A model generated the notes under the pieces. The model ran no database searches. It was not told the origin of the DNA and was given only the letters and a program-made list of their open reading frames with translations. Shown in pieces: positions 33,208 through 45,162 of a stretch of 64,000 nt of DNA (positions are counted from its first letter, which is position 1; each line of letters begins with the position of its first letter). The translations under genes and the position numbers were made by a program. Origin of the DNA: Erpobdella octoculata (Eukaryota > Annelida > Clitellata > Hirudinida > Erpobdellidae); contig OZ022240.1 of the NCBI GenBank assembly GCA_963978895.1, forward strand, positions 12,744,307 to 12,808,306, in the 5' to 3' direction.

Positions 33208-34539
33208 CAGTGGCGTAGCTAGGGGGGGAGCAGGGGGAGCGGCCGCTCCCCCTGAGACCATTTTCCAAAAAGTGGGGCTTTTTTGGCCTTCTCAAGAATT
33301 AAAATAAATATTTTATTAAATTTAGGGCTGTCAAAAATCTGTTAAAATCCCAACCGGGTATGTTGATTGATTATCAGCAAATAAGCAGTAACAGATTTTC
33401 TATCATACATGACTGTATTGTGTGACTCTTCGTTCTTCTAATATTCTGGAAAAAAGTGTTAGAGAAGGCTTTCAGTTTATCCACATATTTACAGAAAAGC
33501 AGTATTGATTTGGTAACAGCTTCTCATTTGATTCAACTATTTGAAAACGATATGAAAAACATGAGAGATGAATTTGAATCTGAATTTTAACGTCTTGAGA
33601 ATGAAGCAGCTGAACTTGCTGAAAAATGTGATATTACAACGGAGTATAAGCAACAAAGAATTCGGAAAAGAAAGAGATTCCACGAGGAAATTTCAGAGGA
33701 TGATGTAATATCTGATGCCCGAAAAAAATTCATAGTTGAAACCTACATAGTATCACTCGATTGCATTATAAATAGCACAACTAAAAGATTTAAACATTTT
33801 CAAAATGTTGCTTCCAAATTTAGTTGTTTAGATCCGAAGCATTTTAGCAATGACGATAATGTGACAAGATTAGAATCTTTAGCAGACATGTACTCAGATG
33901 TCATCGAAAGTCGAGATGAAATTGTGCAAGAGTTTTTTTTCATTTTAAGACATGTACAAGGAAATATTAGGTATAATCAAGAAGGAAAAAAATTTCTAGT
34001 GTCGAAGAAATGACCATCAACAATGTGCTCAAACTCATGATCGCCAATGACATGTGCTCCATTTTTCCTGGCCTTTTTACAATGTACCGTATTTTTCTGA
34101 CCTTGCCAATAAACAGCGCTGGTGCGGAACGTTCCTTCAGCCGACTGAAACTCATAAAATCGTACGTGCGTTCTACAATTGGTGAGGACAGGTTGTCAGG
34201 TTTAGCTTTGATTACGATCGAAAGACAGTTTGCTAGTGAAGTGGATTATAACGAAGTAATCGATAATTTTGCAAGAATGAAGCCCAGACGAAAAAAACTG
34301 TTGTAATTAGTTTACACTGAGTAAGTATATAAACTGTATAATATACTATAATTGTTACTAAACAATACATAATATTGTTTTTCTACCTTTTGGGTGTTCC
34401 AGTATTTCTCTTTGAAATACGAAAATAAATACGTATGTAATAAATGCAATGTATTTAATTGAAATTCTTTATTTTGGTAAGTGGGCCTTTTATATGTGCT
34501 CACCGCTCCCCCTGGTGCTAAAACCTGGCTACGCCACTG
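33208..34539 (+). mobile_element. hAT transposon, internally deleted, with perfect 8-bp TSD
   Basis: Termini CAGTGGCGTAGCTAGGGGGG and, inverted at the right, CAGTGGCGTAGCCAGGTTTT. Flanks TTTCCTTC on both sides (33200-33207 and 34540-34547). 8-bp duplications and CAGTGGCG termini are standard for hAT (Charlie-like) elements. Subterminal GCTCCCCCTG blocks are also inverted. Confidence 0.92.
33452..34306 (+). pseudogene. hAT transposase remnant with C-terminal dimerisation domain
   Basis: Open blocks in the element: KVLEKAFSLSTYLQKSSIDL, a stop, then LAEKCDITTEYKQQRIRKRK and SLDCIINSTTKRFKHFQNVA, then a frame change to the final 98 codons. The end is the hAT dimerisation domain: FLTLPINSAGAERSFSRLKL, IKSYVRSTIGEDRLSGLALI and VIDNFARMKPRRKK. 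The N-terminal zinc finger and first catalytic residues are deleted. Inactive transposase; the element would depend on a relative. Confidence 0.85.
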
Positions 34540-34547
34540 TTTCCTTC

Positions 34548-35382
34548 AACGTCAGTAAACGCAAATGCAATATTCAAATAGTGTTAGGTTTGAATGGTTT
34601 GAAACGAAAAATTGAGAGTTTTGTTGGTCAAGTTTGACTCAAATGTATTTTTGTTCGTCGAGAATTTGAAAGAACGAGTAGATAAATGACAATCTTGTTG
34701 TTCAGGGTTAGAGGTTTGGCTAGAACTTCCGCATTCTCAATGCTCAGTGGGTGCCGATTTAAAGAATGACGTAATCTTAATGAGTTGCTAATTTTTGCTT
34801 GACATCTTCTACACAATAATTAGAGTTTGTGCAGTTAAATTAGTAAAACAAAATTGATTTAAGAATTATAAAATTAAGTATTTACCACCTCTAGACTTCA
34901 CAGAAAACAGTGGGTATTTTCCCTTTTTGATTAATATAGGTATATGAAAAAACTAGTGTTCTAAACTCGCAAGAAATCAATTTTGTATTAAAATTTTTAA
35001 CGTTTAGCCCCAGCAAACAACGAAGAATAAAAGCCAAATTTATAAGCTGTTGGTTGGCAGGACATAATCGCTTTCGGTTGGTCAAGCATATCTTACTTAG
35101 GTATAGTAATGAGATATTAATTGCGCTATTCTGATGCCCACAGATGTCTTCGTATTTTATAATTATCTAGGTTAGATAGATAGTTGGTGTTTGGTGGGGG
35201 GTTGTTTAGTAATACGTTTAACTTTATTTATTCATTGAAAAAAATTGAGCTCTTAGGCTGGTGGGGGAGACAGCATCCCCAATGGTGGGACCGCGCCTGA
35301 ATACCCCATATGACGGGCTACCACATATCTTCGCTCCGTCTGAATTTCTGATATAGTCGTCGTCAACATGCGACATACAGTA
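34548..35382. other. Stretch without a clear gene
   Basis: Probably the rest of the L2 remnant, then AT-rich sequence. A minus-strand block at 34628-34816 (basic, Leu-rich) may be degraded L2 C-terminus, but motifs are lost. Confidence 0.35.
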
Positions 35383-36350
35383 TTCAATCAATCAATCAAT
35401 CAATCAAATTGCATTTATATAGCGTTATTTCCGTGGTGTTCAATAGCGCTCGGTCGTGAACTTATTAAACAGATGTGTTTTAAGTCCACGCGGAAAGCTG
35501 TGAGAGAAGTAGAGTTAGTAAGAGAAGAAGGAAGAGAGTTCCAGAGATAGGGACCAGAGTAGGAGAAAAAGCGTTTAGGGGACGTCCATTAATTATGTCA
35601 ACAATTTTTAGGCAATTTGTGACCCCCTCCACATTGTCAACAACTGTCAAACTTCCAGTCACCCCCCCCAACAAAATTATGTCAAACAAATTTTAGCCCT
35701 CCCTCCAAAAAAACCAACAAAATAGCTAACAATATTTTATACGGGTTGCTTTTTATGCTAAAAATAGAAAAGTGTGGGATCTTATGGTTTTACATTACAA
35801 TTTTAGGTCAATAAGTTTTATTTATTTAATTTATAGTTAAGAGTTAAGTTTTAAGTAGAAATCAAAATATGACACAGTTTACGATTATCGTAAACTGTGT
35901 CGTATTTTGAATGTTTTTTTGGGGGTAGGTAGATTCTAATTGACTGACTGGCATACAATGCATTTATTACTTTTCTATTTTTTGATTTATTAACTCTTGT
36001 AAAAAATATATTGTTGACGTCAATTTATCTTGAACTCCCCCCTCCCCCATGTCAACAATTGTCAAACTTTTTCAAATCCCCTCCCCCCTATTTTGTTGAC
36101 ATAATTAATGGATGTCCCCTTAGCAAAGAATGCTTAATAGTGAAGAGTAGAGAAGAAGAACGAAGACCAGACTTAGGAGGGATATGTATTAAATTAGTTA
36201 AGTAGAGAGGAGAAGGTCAATTTTTTTATACATTAATAAACAGATTTTAATAATCACCCTAGAACTTAGAGGTAGCCAATGAGAAGAACAAGAGATGGAG
36301 AGGTGAGAGAAGTAGGAGGTGCGGGAAACTATGAGACGTTGCATGAGACG
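35383..36350 (-). pseudogene. L2-type LINE, C-terminal ORF2 remnant split by a MITE
   Basis: Minus strand: SSHWLPLSSRVIIKICLLMY (near 36270), then after removal of the MITE FFSYSGPYLWNSLPSS and LTAFRVDLKHICLISS, the usual L2 C-terminal order H-W-L-P, L-W-N-S-L-P, F-x-x-x-L-K. It ends with a (TTGA)n 3' tail at 35383-35406. 5'-truncated and frameshifted. Confidence 0.7.
35578..36119. mobile_element. MITE with TTA target duplication (Harbinger-like)
   Basis: Termini GGGGACGTCCATTAATTATG and, inverted, GGGGACATCCATTAATTATG, flanked by TTA on both sides (35575-35577 and 36120-36122). Three-base TWA duplications are typical of PIF/Harbinger. The centre (about 35865-35913) is a near-perfect palindrome around ACAGTTTACGAT/ATCGTAAACTGT. 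No ORF. It splits the L2 C-terminus. Confidence 0.75.
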
Positions 36351-36619
36351 TTGCACGATAAGCCCATAGCACGATATAATGGCCCAATAATGTTTGTGGC
36401 ATTCATTTAAAGGTTTTCGCGCGTTTCACCCGGTATGCGTGCATCGTTTAGCTTTGGATTTTCCCTCTACCATCCATCCTTCAGAACTTTGTATGTGATC
36501 GTGCGCTGGTGTTCGCTCTCGTATCACAGTGTTTTAACACATTCGTATGTGAGCGTGTGCAAGTGCGCCCTCACTGTGTAACTTTATCAGCACTGGGCGT
36601 GCTGGCATGCACGCTAGTT
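36351..36619. other. GC-richer spacer without a gene
   Basis: Contains GAGACGTTGCA twice and recurring GTGYGCRAGTGCG words; no product recognised. Confidence 0.4.
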
Positions 36620-37953
36620 CTACGATGTAACAGAAATCGCCAAAAATTAATTACCATGTCAATTTAAAAATTTGCTAAACACTGAGTGACAGAACTACCT
36701 ATAATTTCAAATAATTGTAAAAATACTTATATTTTCACCATTTAAAGTTTAGCCAGTGTAATACTGTAGTTTAAAATACTAAAATTTAAATTTAACTTTG
36801 ACGTTTAACTAAAACATAAAACTAAGAAAACCATTTAACATTTTTAACATTTTCAAAGTATCACGTTTGATGAAAATCGTTAAACGTTAAATAAAAAAAA
36901 TTGCTTTAGCAAGAAAATTTACAAAATACTGTAGGTTAAATTTGATATTAAACCTTTAACTACAAAATTTAAATTTTTGATAATTAATAAAAATGTAAAT
37001 ATTTTGCAAATAATGAGTTTGGTTTTAAAACATCAATTGGCTAAAAAGTTATTAACGAATTTTGAATTAAACGTTTTTATGAATGAAACAGCTAAACGTT
37101 GAGCTAGAAAACTAAAAATGCAGATTATCATTGAAATTTATCTTTTACAAAAGCTTCTAAAATTTGGTTAAAAAATTTCACTCGGTTATCTGCAAAAAAC
37201 CGAGCCACGAAACTCCTTAAATTTCAACCATTAACTAAATACTACTAAATTGGTTGTAAACGTACAGCTACAAACTTCAGTTTTGAAACAACTTTTTAAG
37301 ACTCCGTTAAACATTTCACATGTAAAATTTTGGTAAATTATTTAAAGCAGTTGATAAGTTATTTGGGAAAAACGAATAAAATGAAGCTATTGTGAACCTA
37401 ACATCTATGAACTATTGTTATTTTGACATTAAACGTTGAGCTACAAAACTGAAAATTTGGAATTATGTAGAAACATATCAATATTTATTGCCTACAAAAT
37501 TTCGTTGAAAAATCTTAATCGGTTTAAAAGATATTAACAAAATACGAAGCAACAAAACTTAAGGCATGTTAAATTGAAGTGAAATTGACTTCGAGCTTTA
37601 GGTCGAGTGCATTAGTTAGACGATCTAAGTGATTTTTTTTTCGAAGCTCAAAAATTAATAGAGTAATAAGAAACGAATTATGAATAATAGTTAATAATAA
37701 GTAGTTTTAAGGAGTTACTAGAAGTTCCAGCTTTTAAAAGTATTTATTTCTTCTTATTATTCGAAAAATGTGAAATCGCGCCAAAATCGTAAAAGTATTT
37801 AAATTCAAATTTTATTGGCGTTTAATTTTTTTTTTTGTAAATCTCTTTCAATATTAATTTTTAACAGTTTTAGATCAAAAACCGCTTTTCATATTACTTT
37901 ACGCGTTCAGAACTACGTCTTTCGCCGAATGCCATTTTGTAACTTTATCTAAG
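36620..37953 (+). repeat. Dispersed repeat built of units of about 170 bp, ending in (AAT)n; copy 1
   Basis: The phrase AAACGTTGAGCTACAAAACT recurs about every 170 bp (about 37090, 37255, 37428), each followed by AATTTGGTTAAAAA-like and CGGTT...AAAGATATT-like words. The last 500 bp align with 43780-44312 in the second copy, including TTATTATTCGAAAAATGT and GAACTACGTCTTTCG. The phase of repeats does not keep a reading frame. Unknown family. Confidence 0.7.
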
Positions 37954-38061
<108 letters not shown>

Positions 38062-38071
38062 TTCTACCCTG

Positions 38072-38215
38072 CCTTGAGACGCCGTTTTTAGCTGTTAGTT
38101 GCCTCGTTTAAAGGCAACGTGCCTTGAGACGCCGAATAGTTGCCGTGAGACGCCGTTTTTCTGCCTTGAGACGCCGTTTTTGCTTTGAGACGCCGTTTTT
38201 GCTTTGAGACGAACT
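38072..38215. repeat. Short-period array, CTTGAGACGCCGTTTTTG units
   Basis: About seven units of 18-20 bp, some separated by unrelated bases. Adjacent to (AAT)n, as with the array at 30400. Confidence 0.7.
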
Positions 38216-38880
38216 ATTGGCATTTCATGGTTTTGATGCGCGCTTAATTAAACGAGTTCGCTTGTCCAAATTAGTTTTTAAATAAAACAAAAAAAATAAA
38301 TCTATTGAAAAAAGATATTTATAAAGAAAATAATTTCCGTGTAGTTTCTCCTATGTTTTTGGATTTAATTATCTATATACGTAGCCATAATCTTTCCGAT
38401 AAAGGTTTAAAAATTCATTTTCAGACATTCTGAACTAGGTTTTTTTTTACAATAAATTGCTTCAATTTTGTTTTCAAGGGGAAATACTGAAATCTTCAAA
38501 CGTAAGATTTACTGACAAGGCTCTTGTGAGCATATTTGTATCCCTAAGAACTTTGGTGCAGCCCTAACCTTGGCCTTGCTTAACTTGCAGATGAAGAATG
38601 TAGCATACATGTCATCTTATATCTTTCGCCGGGATTGAAATAATTAATACTGGCCTTTTTCACCACTTTCCTGTTTCTTGGGTTAAAATGAACGTTTACC
38701 TATAAAACACTTAGAAGAATGACACATCAAGACGGCCAAATAATTAAATTTATAATAATTATAATTAGTTTTGCGTGGTGAGATCATGCACATCTCGCAT
38801 ATTTAACTTAACTTACCATATTCCCGCATTCTCAAAGCCCGCCTTTAGTCATTTTAGCTTGACAAATTTGCTGTTAGGTT
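38216..38880. other. Stretch without a gene
   Basis: AT-rich and apparently single-copy. It may hold the promoter of the candidate zinc-finger gene; no core motif can be named reliably. Confidence 0.4.
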
Positions 38881-38884
38881 TTCA

Positions 38885-39981
38885 GTTTGTTAGTTTGATA
38901 GAAATAATGTCTCGTACGTTCTTCAGTGAAATTTTGGAAAGTGATAAGTGAAGTGATAGAGGTAAGTATTTTTAACTTAATGTTTGGTTGTTCTTGGACG
39001 CCGATGGCGCCTGTTAAAAATTTATAAATGAAATCTAAAATTCAATTTATTTCAATTTATTTATGATTTAAACATAAATTTTTAGTAAAAAAAATTGTCT
39101 CTACTGCTGGGAATTACATCTTTAACTTCTAACATTTTTCTCTAAGAAATACCACCATGGTTTCCTTGGTAACAAAATCTATAGCAAGCTCCTTCGGATC
39201 ATTTGGCTTCTGTTGACAAGTAATTACAGTTCACCTTTTAAAAGTGTTGAGCTTAATCGTTATTTAATTTAAAATCCTAATTGAAGCATTCACTTAACAC
39301 TTTCAGCTCTTTCGTTCTAATGTGGCAGGTTTTGCCTGCTCGTTTTGGCCAGCAAGCTACTTCCACTCATTTGGCTTCTGTTGTCAAGTAATTACAGTTC
39401 ACCTTTTAAAAGTGTTTACCTTAAAAATCTTAAATAAAGCATTTACTTAAAACTTTTAGAGCTCTCTCGTTCCAAATTGCCATTGGTGAGCTAATTTATT
39501 TTTTTATGTTTTATGGCTAGACTGCAATTAATAAAAATTGTTATAAAGAAGTTGTCAACTGCATCAAAATTTATTATATGTGGCAAAACCACCAATATTA
39601 CAACAATAAGCCAAAACTGAATAAATACCTGTGACAAACATAATATATAGACTCTCATCAATCAGAATTATTTTTACAGGTAAAACAACGGAAAAAATTA
39701 GAGTGTCCGCTGTGCCACAAATTTTTTTCTAAGTTGCCTCCTCACTTGCGCAAGGTCGAAAATCCCATTGCTCCGGTAACTTCCCCAGCCGACTACAAAA
39801 GACGGAAGACTGGGAATACAAAAGATAGGAAAACGTGCAAATTTTGCAATGTGAATGTAATCAGAATGGATATGCATGTTAAACTTTGTCATTCCGAAAA
39901 TATTTATAATGATCTGAATGTTAATAACATAGATTCTAATGTAACTGAAATAAATGCATGTAACTTTCAGATTCCCGTGTA
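38885..39981 (+). CDS. Candidate two-exon host gene with C2H2-like zinc fingers
   Basis: A possible first exon ends at 38961 before the strong donor GTAAGT; it contains a 14-codon frame MSRTFFSEILESDK ending in a stop, so it may be 5' UTR. The second exon starts at 39680 after TTTTTACAG and encodes KKLECPLCHKFFSKLPPHLR and KTCKFCNVNVIRMDMHVKLC. These are two C-x2-C...H zinc-finger-like modules joined by a basic linker. It ends at about 39980 at CCCGT|GTAAGC, which is also the first unit of the minisatellite. The intron would be 718 bp. Family unknown; could be a host nucleic-acid-binding protein or a domesticated transposase finger. Confidence 0.4.
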
Positions 39982-41440
39982 AGCGATTTTGTACATTTCA
40001 TTTTCTTTCAGATTCCCGTGTAAGCGATTTTGTACATTTTATCTTCTTTCAGCTTTCCGTGTAATCGTTTTTGTACATTTCATTTTCTTTCAGCCTCCAG
40101 TGTAATCGCTTTTGTACATTTCAATTTCTTTCAGCTTTCCATGTAAGAGATTTTGTACATTTTATTCTCTTTCAGCTTCCCGTGTAAGCGATTTTGTACA
40201 TTTCAATTTCTTTCAGCTTTCCGTGTAAGCGCTTTTGTACATTTCATTTTCTTTCAGTTTCCCGTGTAAGCGATTTTGTACATTTTATCTTCTTTCAGCT
40301 TTCCGTCTAATCGTTTTTGTACATTTCATTTTCTTTCAGTTTCCCGTGTAAGCGATTTTGTACATTTTATCTTCTTTCAGCTTTCCGTGTAATCGTTTTT
40401 GTACATTTCATTTTCTTTCAGCCTCCAGTGTAAGCGCTTTTGTACATTTCAATTTCTTTCAGCTTTCCATGTAAGAGATTTTGTACATTTTATTCTCTTT
40501 CAGCTTCCCGTGTAAGCGATTTTGTACATTTCAATTTCTTTCAGCTTTCCGTGTAAGCGCTTTTGTACATTTCATTTTCTTTCAGTTTCCCGTGTAAGCG
40601 ATTTTGTACATTTTATCTTCTTTCAGCTTTCCGTCTAATCGTTTTTGTACATTTCATTTTCTTTCAGTTTCCCGTGTAAGCGATTTTGTACATTTTATCT
40701 TCTTTCAGCTTTCCGTGTAATCGTTTTTGTACATTTCATTTTCTTTCAGCTTTCCATGTAAGAGATTTTGTACATTTTATTCTCTTTCAGCTTCCCGTGT
40801 AAGCGATTTTGTACATTTCAATTTCTTTCAGCTTTCCGTGTAAGCGCTTTTGTACATTTCATTTTCTTTCAGTTTCCCGTGTAAGCGATTTTGTACATTT
40901 TATCTTCTTTCAGCTTTCCGTCTAATCGTTTTTGTACATTTCATTTTCTTTCAGTTTCCCGTGTAAGCGATTTTGTACATTTCATTTTCTTTCAGCTTCC
41001 CGTGTAAGCGATTTTGTACATTTTATCTTCTTTCAACTTTCCGTGTAAGCGCTTTTGTACATTTCATTTTCTTTCAGCCTCCAGTGTAAGCGCTTTTGTA
41101 CATTTCAATTTCTTTCAGCTTTCCATGTAAGAGATTTTGTACATTTTATTCTCTTTCAGCTTCCCGTGTAAGCGATTTTGTACATTTCAATTTCTTTCAG
41201 CTTTCCGTGTAAGCGATTTTGTACATTTTATCTTCTTTCAACTTTCCGTGTAATCGTTTTTGTACATTTCATTTTCTTTCAGCTTCCAGTGTAAGCGCTT
41301 TTGTACATTTAATTTCTTTCAGCTTCCCGTGTAAGCGATTTTGTACATTTCAATTTCCTTCAGCTTTCCGTGTAAGCGCTTTTGTACATTTCATTTTCTT
41401 TCAGTTTCCCGTGTAAGCTTTTTGTACATTTTTTATGTTG
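39967..41440 (+). repeat. 41-bp minisatellite, about 36 units, each with splice-site-like signals
   Basis: Consensus unit: TTTTCTTTCAG, then CTTCCCGT, then GTAAGCGATTTTGTACATTTCA. Each unit therefore carries a pyrimidine tract plus AG, an 8-nt block, and a GTAAG donor-like site. Variant classes (GTAATCG, GTAAGAG, CTCCAGT, and TCTAATC, which lacks the donor GT) recur in the same order, showing higher-order duplication of blocks of several units. The array begins exactly at the end of the zinc-finger exon. Translation gives only repeat peptides. Confidence 0.9.
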
Positions 41441-42261
41441 TTTAATTTTTTTATTGCATATAAATTACTTTTTCTTTCATCTTGTTCAAGTTTTGCATGT
41501 AAACCTTTTTTTTGGTCATGTGTTGTTTTTGTACATTTTGTTTCAACATACTGTTAGTTTTTATATTTTTGAAATAATTTAATTTCAATATTGTTTGACT
41601 TATTTCCCTGGTATGTGCAAGATTGTGAAAAGTTGAAAATTGTGGCACATAGGTTAAATTCAAAGCTAGAAACTTGGGTGAGAATAAGATGCTGTCAAAA
41701 TTATGGGAAAAGTATAAGAAAAGAAATCAAAAGATAGTAATGTAAAATATCAATTTTTTCAATTCAGTAAATATACTATAAAACTGTCGCAAAGTTTTTG
41801 AACTAATTCTTATAATACCTGCTCTTTCTCAATTTCAGAACCACTAAAGATAACTTTAAATTCTCATCAAAAATGTTATCAATCACAAATTGCTGTGATT
41901 CAATTGTCTAAGACACATTATCATCTAATTATTTTAATTTACAATAAATCTAAATTATTTTAAATCATAGTATTTTATTTCTCTTATCATGTTAATCTTA
42001 GTTTGTCTTCTATCACTCATTCATCATATCAGTTACTAAGTCTAAGTAGTTTCATCATTTTCAATCACCAGTAACCATCATTAAATTAAGTTATAAATTA
42101 TTTATCACCATAATATACCGTGACATCCTCGATACAAACAATCATGTGTTCTTGTCTTATAATCTCTCACCTTTTCATCAACTTTCTTTATTAAGATCTC
42201 ATTTTGGACCAATGGTGAACAAAACACAAATGCTTTTAAATAAAATTTTTATGTCCTTAGG
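41441..42261. other. Stretch without a clear gene
   Basis: It may contain later intron/exon sequence of the zinc-finger gene: CTCAATTTCAG at about 41837 is a good acceptor, but the following codons soon meet stops. Confidence 0.35.
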
Positions 42262-42415
42262 ACTACAGTGACTACACTACTACACTTACACTAGACTAGA
42301 CTAGACTACTATAGATTATGTCACTAGGTCCTTATGTATGTCTTTTTCAAGTTTTTCAAAGTAGTCACTAGTACTGACTAGTCTAGTTGACTAGTAGTGA
42401 CTAGTAGTCCATGTC
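42262..42415. repeat. CTAGT/ACTAG-rich palindromic cluster
   Basis: Within 150 bp the words ACTAG or CTAGT occur more than a dozen times (for example ACTAGACTAGACTAGACTAC and GACTAGTAGTGACTAGTAGT). They allow many overlapping small hairpins. Function unknown. Confidence 0.7.
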
Positions 42416-42429
42416 TCATCTTTCCAGGT

Positions 42430-44312
42430 ACCGGGAGGGTTGTTACACCAAAAAGTTATTGAATTCAATAAAACAACTTGCTCTTTAAATTTTACTTTAA
42501 AACTTGTTAAAAAACTCTTTTAAGTGGGGTTTAAAGTTTAACGGAACAATTTTTCCGCTAAAAATATATTATATTGCAAGCAACTATTGACTTATCATAC
42601 GTATATAAGCACGTGATATTTTATAACGAATCAGAAGCCAAAAATCGACATTATTACCATAAAGTTTATAAATAGACAGAAGGGTGTATCTCTGAAATCT
42701 TAATTAATTTTTAATTTTCATAATTTTATTGGAAACCATCATAATTCTTAAAATGTGAGATATTTGCGCGCTACAATTTTTAAATTTTCAAAAAAATTGT
42801 TTACAGGAGTTTCTTCTAATATCTCTTTAAATAGATAAAATTGATCTATCATTTTAAGTACAAACAATTTAATTTGATTGATAGCTTAACTCTCTAAAAA
42901 AAAACTTTTTTTGTCAAAATTTATTAATTATACCTTAAATGAAAAGGTTTTTATTTAGCACTAGTCGTGCAACTATAAAGTTAAAACTTTAAATACTCAT
43001 TCAGAAAAAGCTAGGTTGAAAAAATATAAAATTTGGTCACTAACTTTTAATTAGTTTAAAAATTATTGAAGCAAAGCAATGAAATCACCTTTGTTAACAT
43101 TTTAATTCCCTATATTGTTAAATGTTGAGCTACAAAACAATAAATGCAGATAATTGTCCAAAATTATCTAAAGTTTCATCCTATGAAGTTTGGTTAAAAA
43201 ATTCGCTTTTGTTTAAAACTTATTTACTTAAAACAAAGGACCGAAAGCTTCATTGAAACCGTACACTTTACAAAATATACTGTAGCTTAAATTTAACATT
43301 AAACGTCTAGCTACAACGTTAAAACTTAATAATCTAAAGAAACGTATTAAAAATTACTATCATTTTTCGAATATCAAGTATGGTTAAAAATCTTCAATTG
43401 GTAAAAAAGATATTCACTGTACGGAATAAAAGTATTTTTATCAATTAAACAGTTAATGGATGACCTATAAAACTACAGTTACAGATAACTGTCTTAAATT
43501 ACCCTTTCTATTACTGCATCAAATTTGGTTGAGAAATATTAATTGGTTAAAATTTTATTGGCGAAAAATCGAGCCAAAAAAATTGCACGAGTGCTAACCA
43601 TTACTTAAATATCTTTACCATGGCTGTAAACGTTGACCTTCAAAACTCAACTTTTTGGCTTTTTTTACGAATTAGTTAAGGTTTTAACATGTAAAGTTTG
43701 GATGAAATATTTCAAGCGGTTTGGGCGTTATTCGTGAAAAACCGACGAAACGAAGCTAATATAGACCTAACCGTTTATGAAGTATCTTTATTTTGGCATT
43801 AATCGTTGAGCTACAAAGTTGTAAATTCACATTTATTTTAAATAGTAGCAATATTTTTATTGTATGAAATTTGGTAAGAAACTATCAAGCGGTTGAAAAG
43901 ATATTCGAGAAAAGTAAATTAAAAAACTTGAGTGTATCGAGAACTCATATTCGAGCTTTGTGTCAGATGCTTCAGTATAGTGGTCTAAGTGCCTTTTTTT
44001 ACGAAACTCAAAATATAATTAAAATAATTAAATTTATTTAGAATAATAGTAAATAATACGTTTTTTTAAGTGGTTACTGAAAATTTCAGCTCTCTAACGC
44101 TTTTAATTCGGCTTATTATTCGAAAAATGTAAAATCGCGCAAATTTTTCAAAAGCTGAAAATTCAAAATTTTAACTTTCAAAAATTTTTTTTTTCGATCA
44201 ATTCTTTTATGTTTGTCTATCTGAACATATTAAAGTGAAAACCGCATTTTAATTAAACTCTCCGCACTCAGAACTACTACGTCGTCTAATGGCAATCTGT
44301 AATCCGAGTAGG
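42430..44312 (+). repeat. Dispersed repeat built of units of about 170 bp, ending in (AAT)n; copy 2
   Basis: Same family and orientation as 36620-37953. GTTGAGCTACAAAAC-like phrases at about 43117, 43300, 43625 and 43797. The first 500 bp have no counterpart in copy 1. Non-coding. Confidence 0.7.
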
Positions 44313-44549
<237 letters not shown>

Positions 44550-44587
44550 TCCTATTTTTTACAACACACCTAACCAGTTTGACAAAA

Positions 44588-44598
44588 AAAGGAAAGAG

Positions 44599-44629
<31 letters not shown>

Positions 44630-44662
44630 GAAAGAGAGAGACAGAGAGAGAAAGAGAGAGAG
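44588..44662. repeat. Polypurine (GA/GAAA)n tract
   Basis: About 75 bp of G and A only, apart from one C. Complementary in kind to the pyrimidine tract at 26100. Confidence 0.9.
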
Positions 44663-44995
44663 TCATTTGTTCAGTCAAAGACTCGATCAAGCACTCGTAA
44701 CACAGATGGATTAATGGTGAGTCGGAACTATTCGTAGCTTGAGTGTGCGGTTTTTAAAAGAATAAGTTTATGTAAATAAACCAAGCTATAGGTTCCTTGA
44801 CATTGGCTGGCAAGTTTGGTAAGCTCCGCCTCCAAGCCAATTACGTAAATGAACCAAATAAGACTGAACAATTCTTTTTAGATTTAGTGAATCGACTCAG
44901 TTGGATCATCTCAATGAATCGTTTATTTTGAACGATTCGTTCAAAATTGCCCATCTCTATTATAGATAACATTTCAAATAGATAATACAAATTTA
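44663..44995. other. Spacer without a gene
   Basis: Contains GAATCGTTTATTTTGAACGATTC (near 44915-44940), a small palindrome. Nothing else recognised. Confidence 0.4.
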
Positions 44996-45162
44996 TTTTC
45001 GCCTTTTTGATGTTCGCTTTTTTATTGTTCGCTCTTTTTAGTTTCGCCCTTTTCATTTTCGCCCTTATTATCGTGCGATCTTTTTATCATTCGCTCTTTT
45101 TAGTTTCGATCTTTTGTGTTCGCTCTTTTGTTTTCGCCCTTATATTTTCGCCCTTTTGATAG
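44996..45162 (-). repeat. Short-period array, AAAAGGGCGAAAATA units (right copy, inverted)
   Basis: Reverse complement of 25830-25998 at about 93% identity, unit by unit. Reading from its right end it starts CTATCAAAAGGGCG, as the left copy does. Direct flanking 9-mers of the two copies do not match. Confidence 0.85.

Noticed and set aside
35383..35410. (CAATCAAT)n as an independent microsatellite
   Set aside because: It is the 3' tail of the minus-strand L2 remnant, in the usual position.
38885..38961. A 14-codon small protein (from ATG at 38907)
   Set aside because: Too short and without homology; more likely part of a 5' UTR exon, if transcribed at all.
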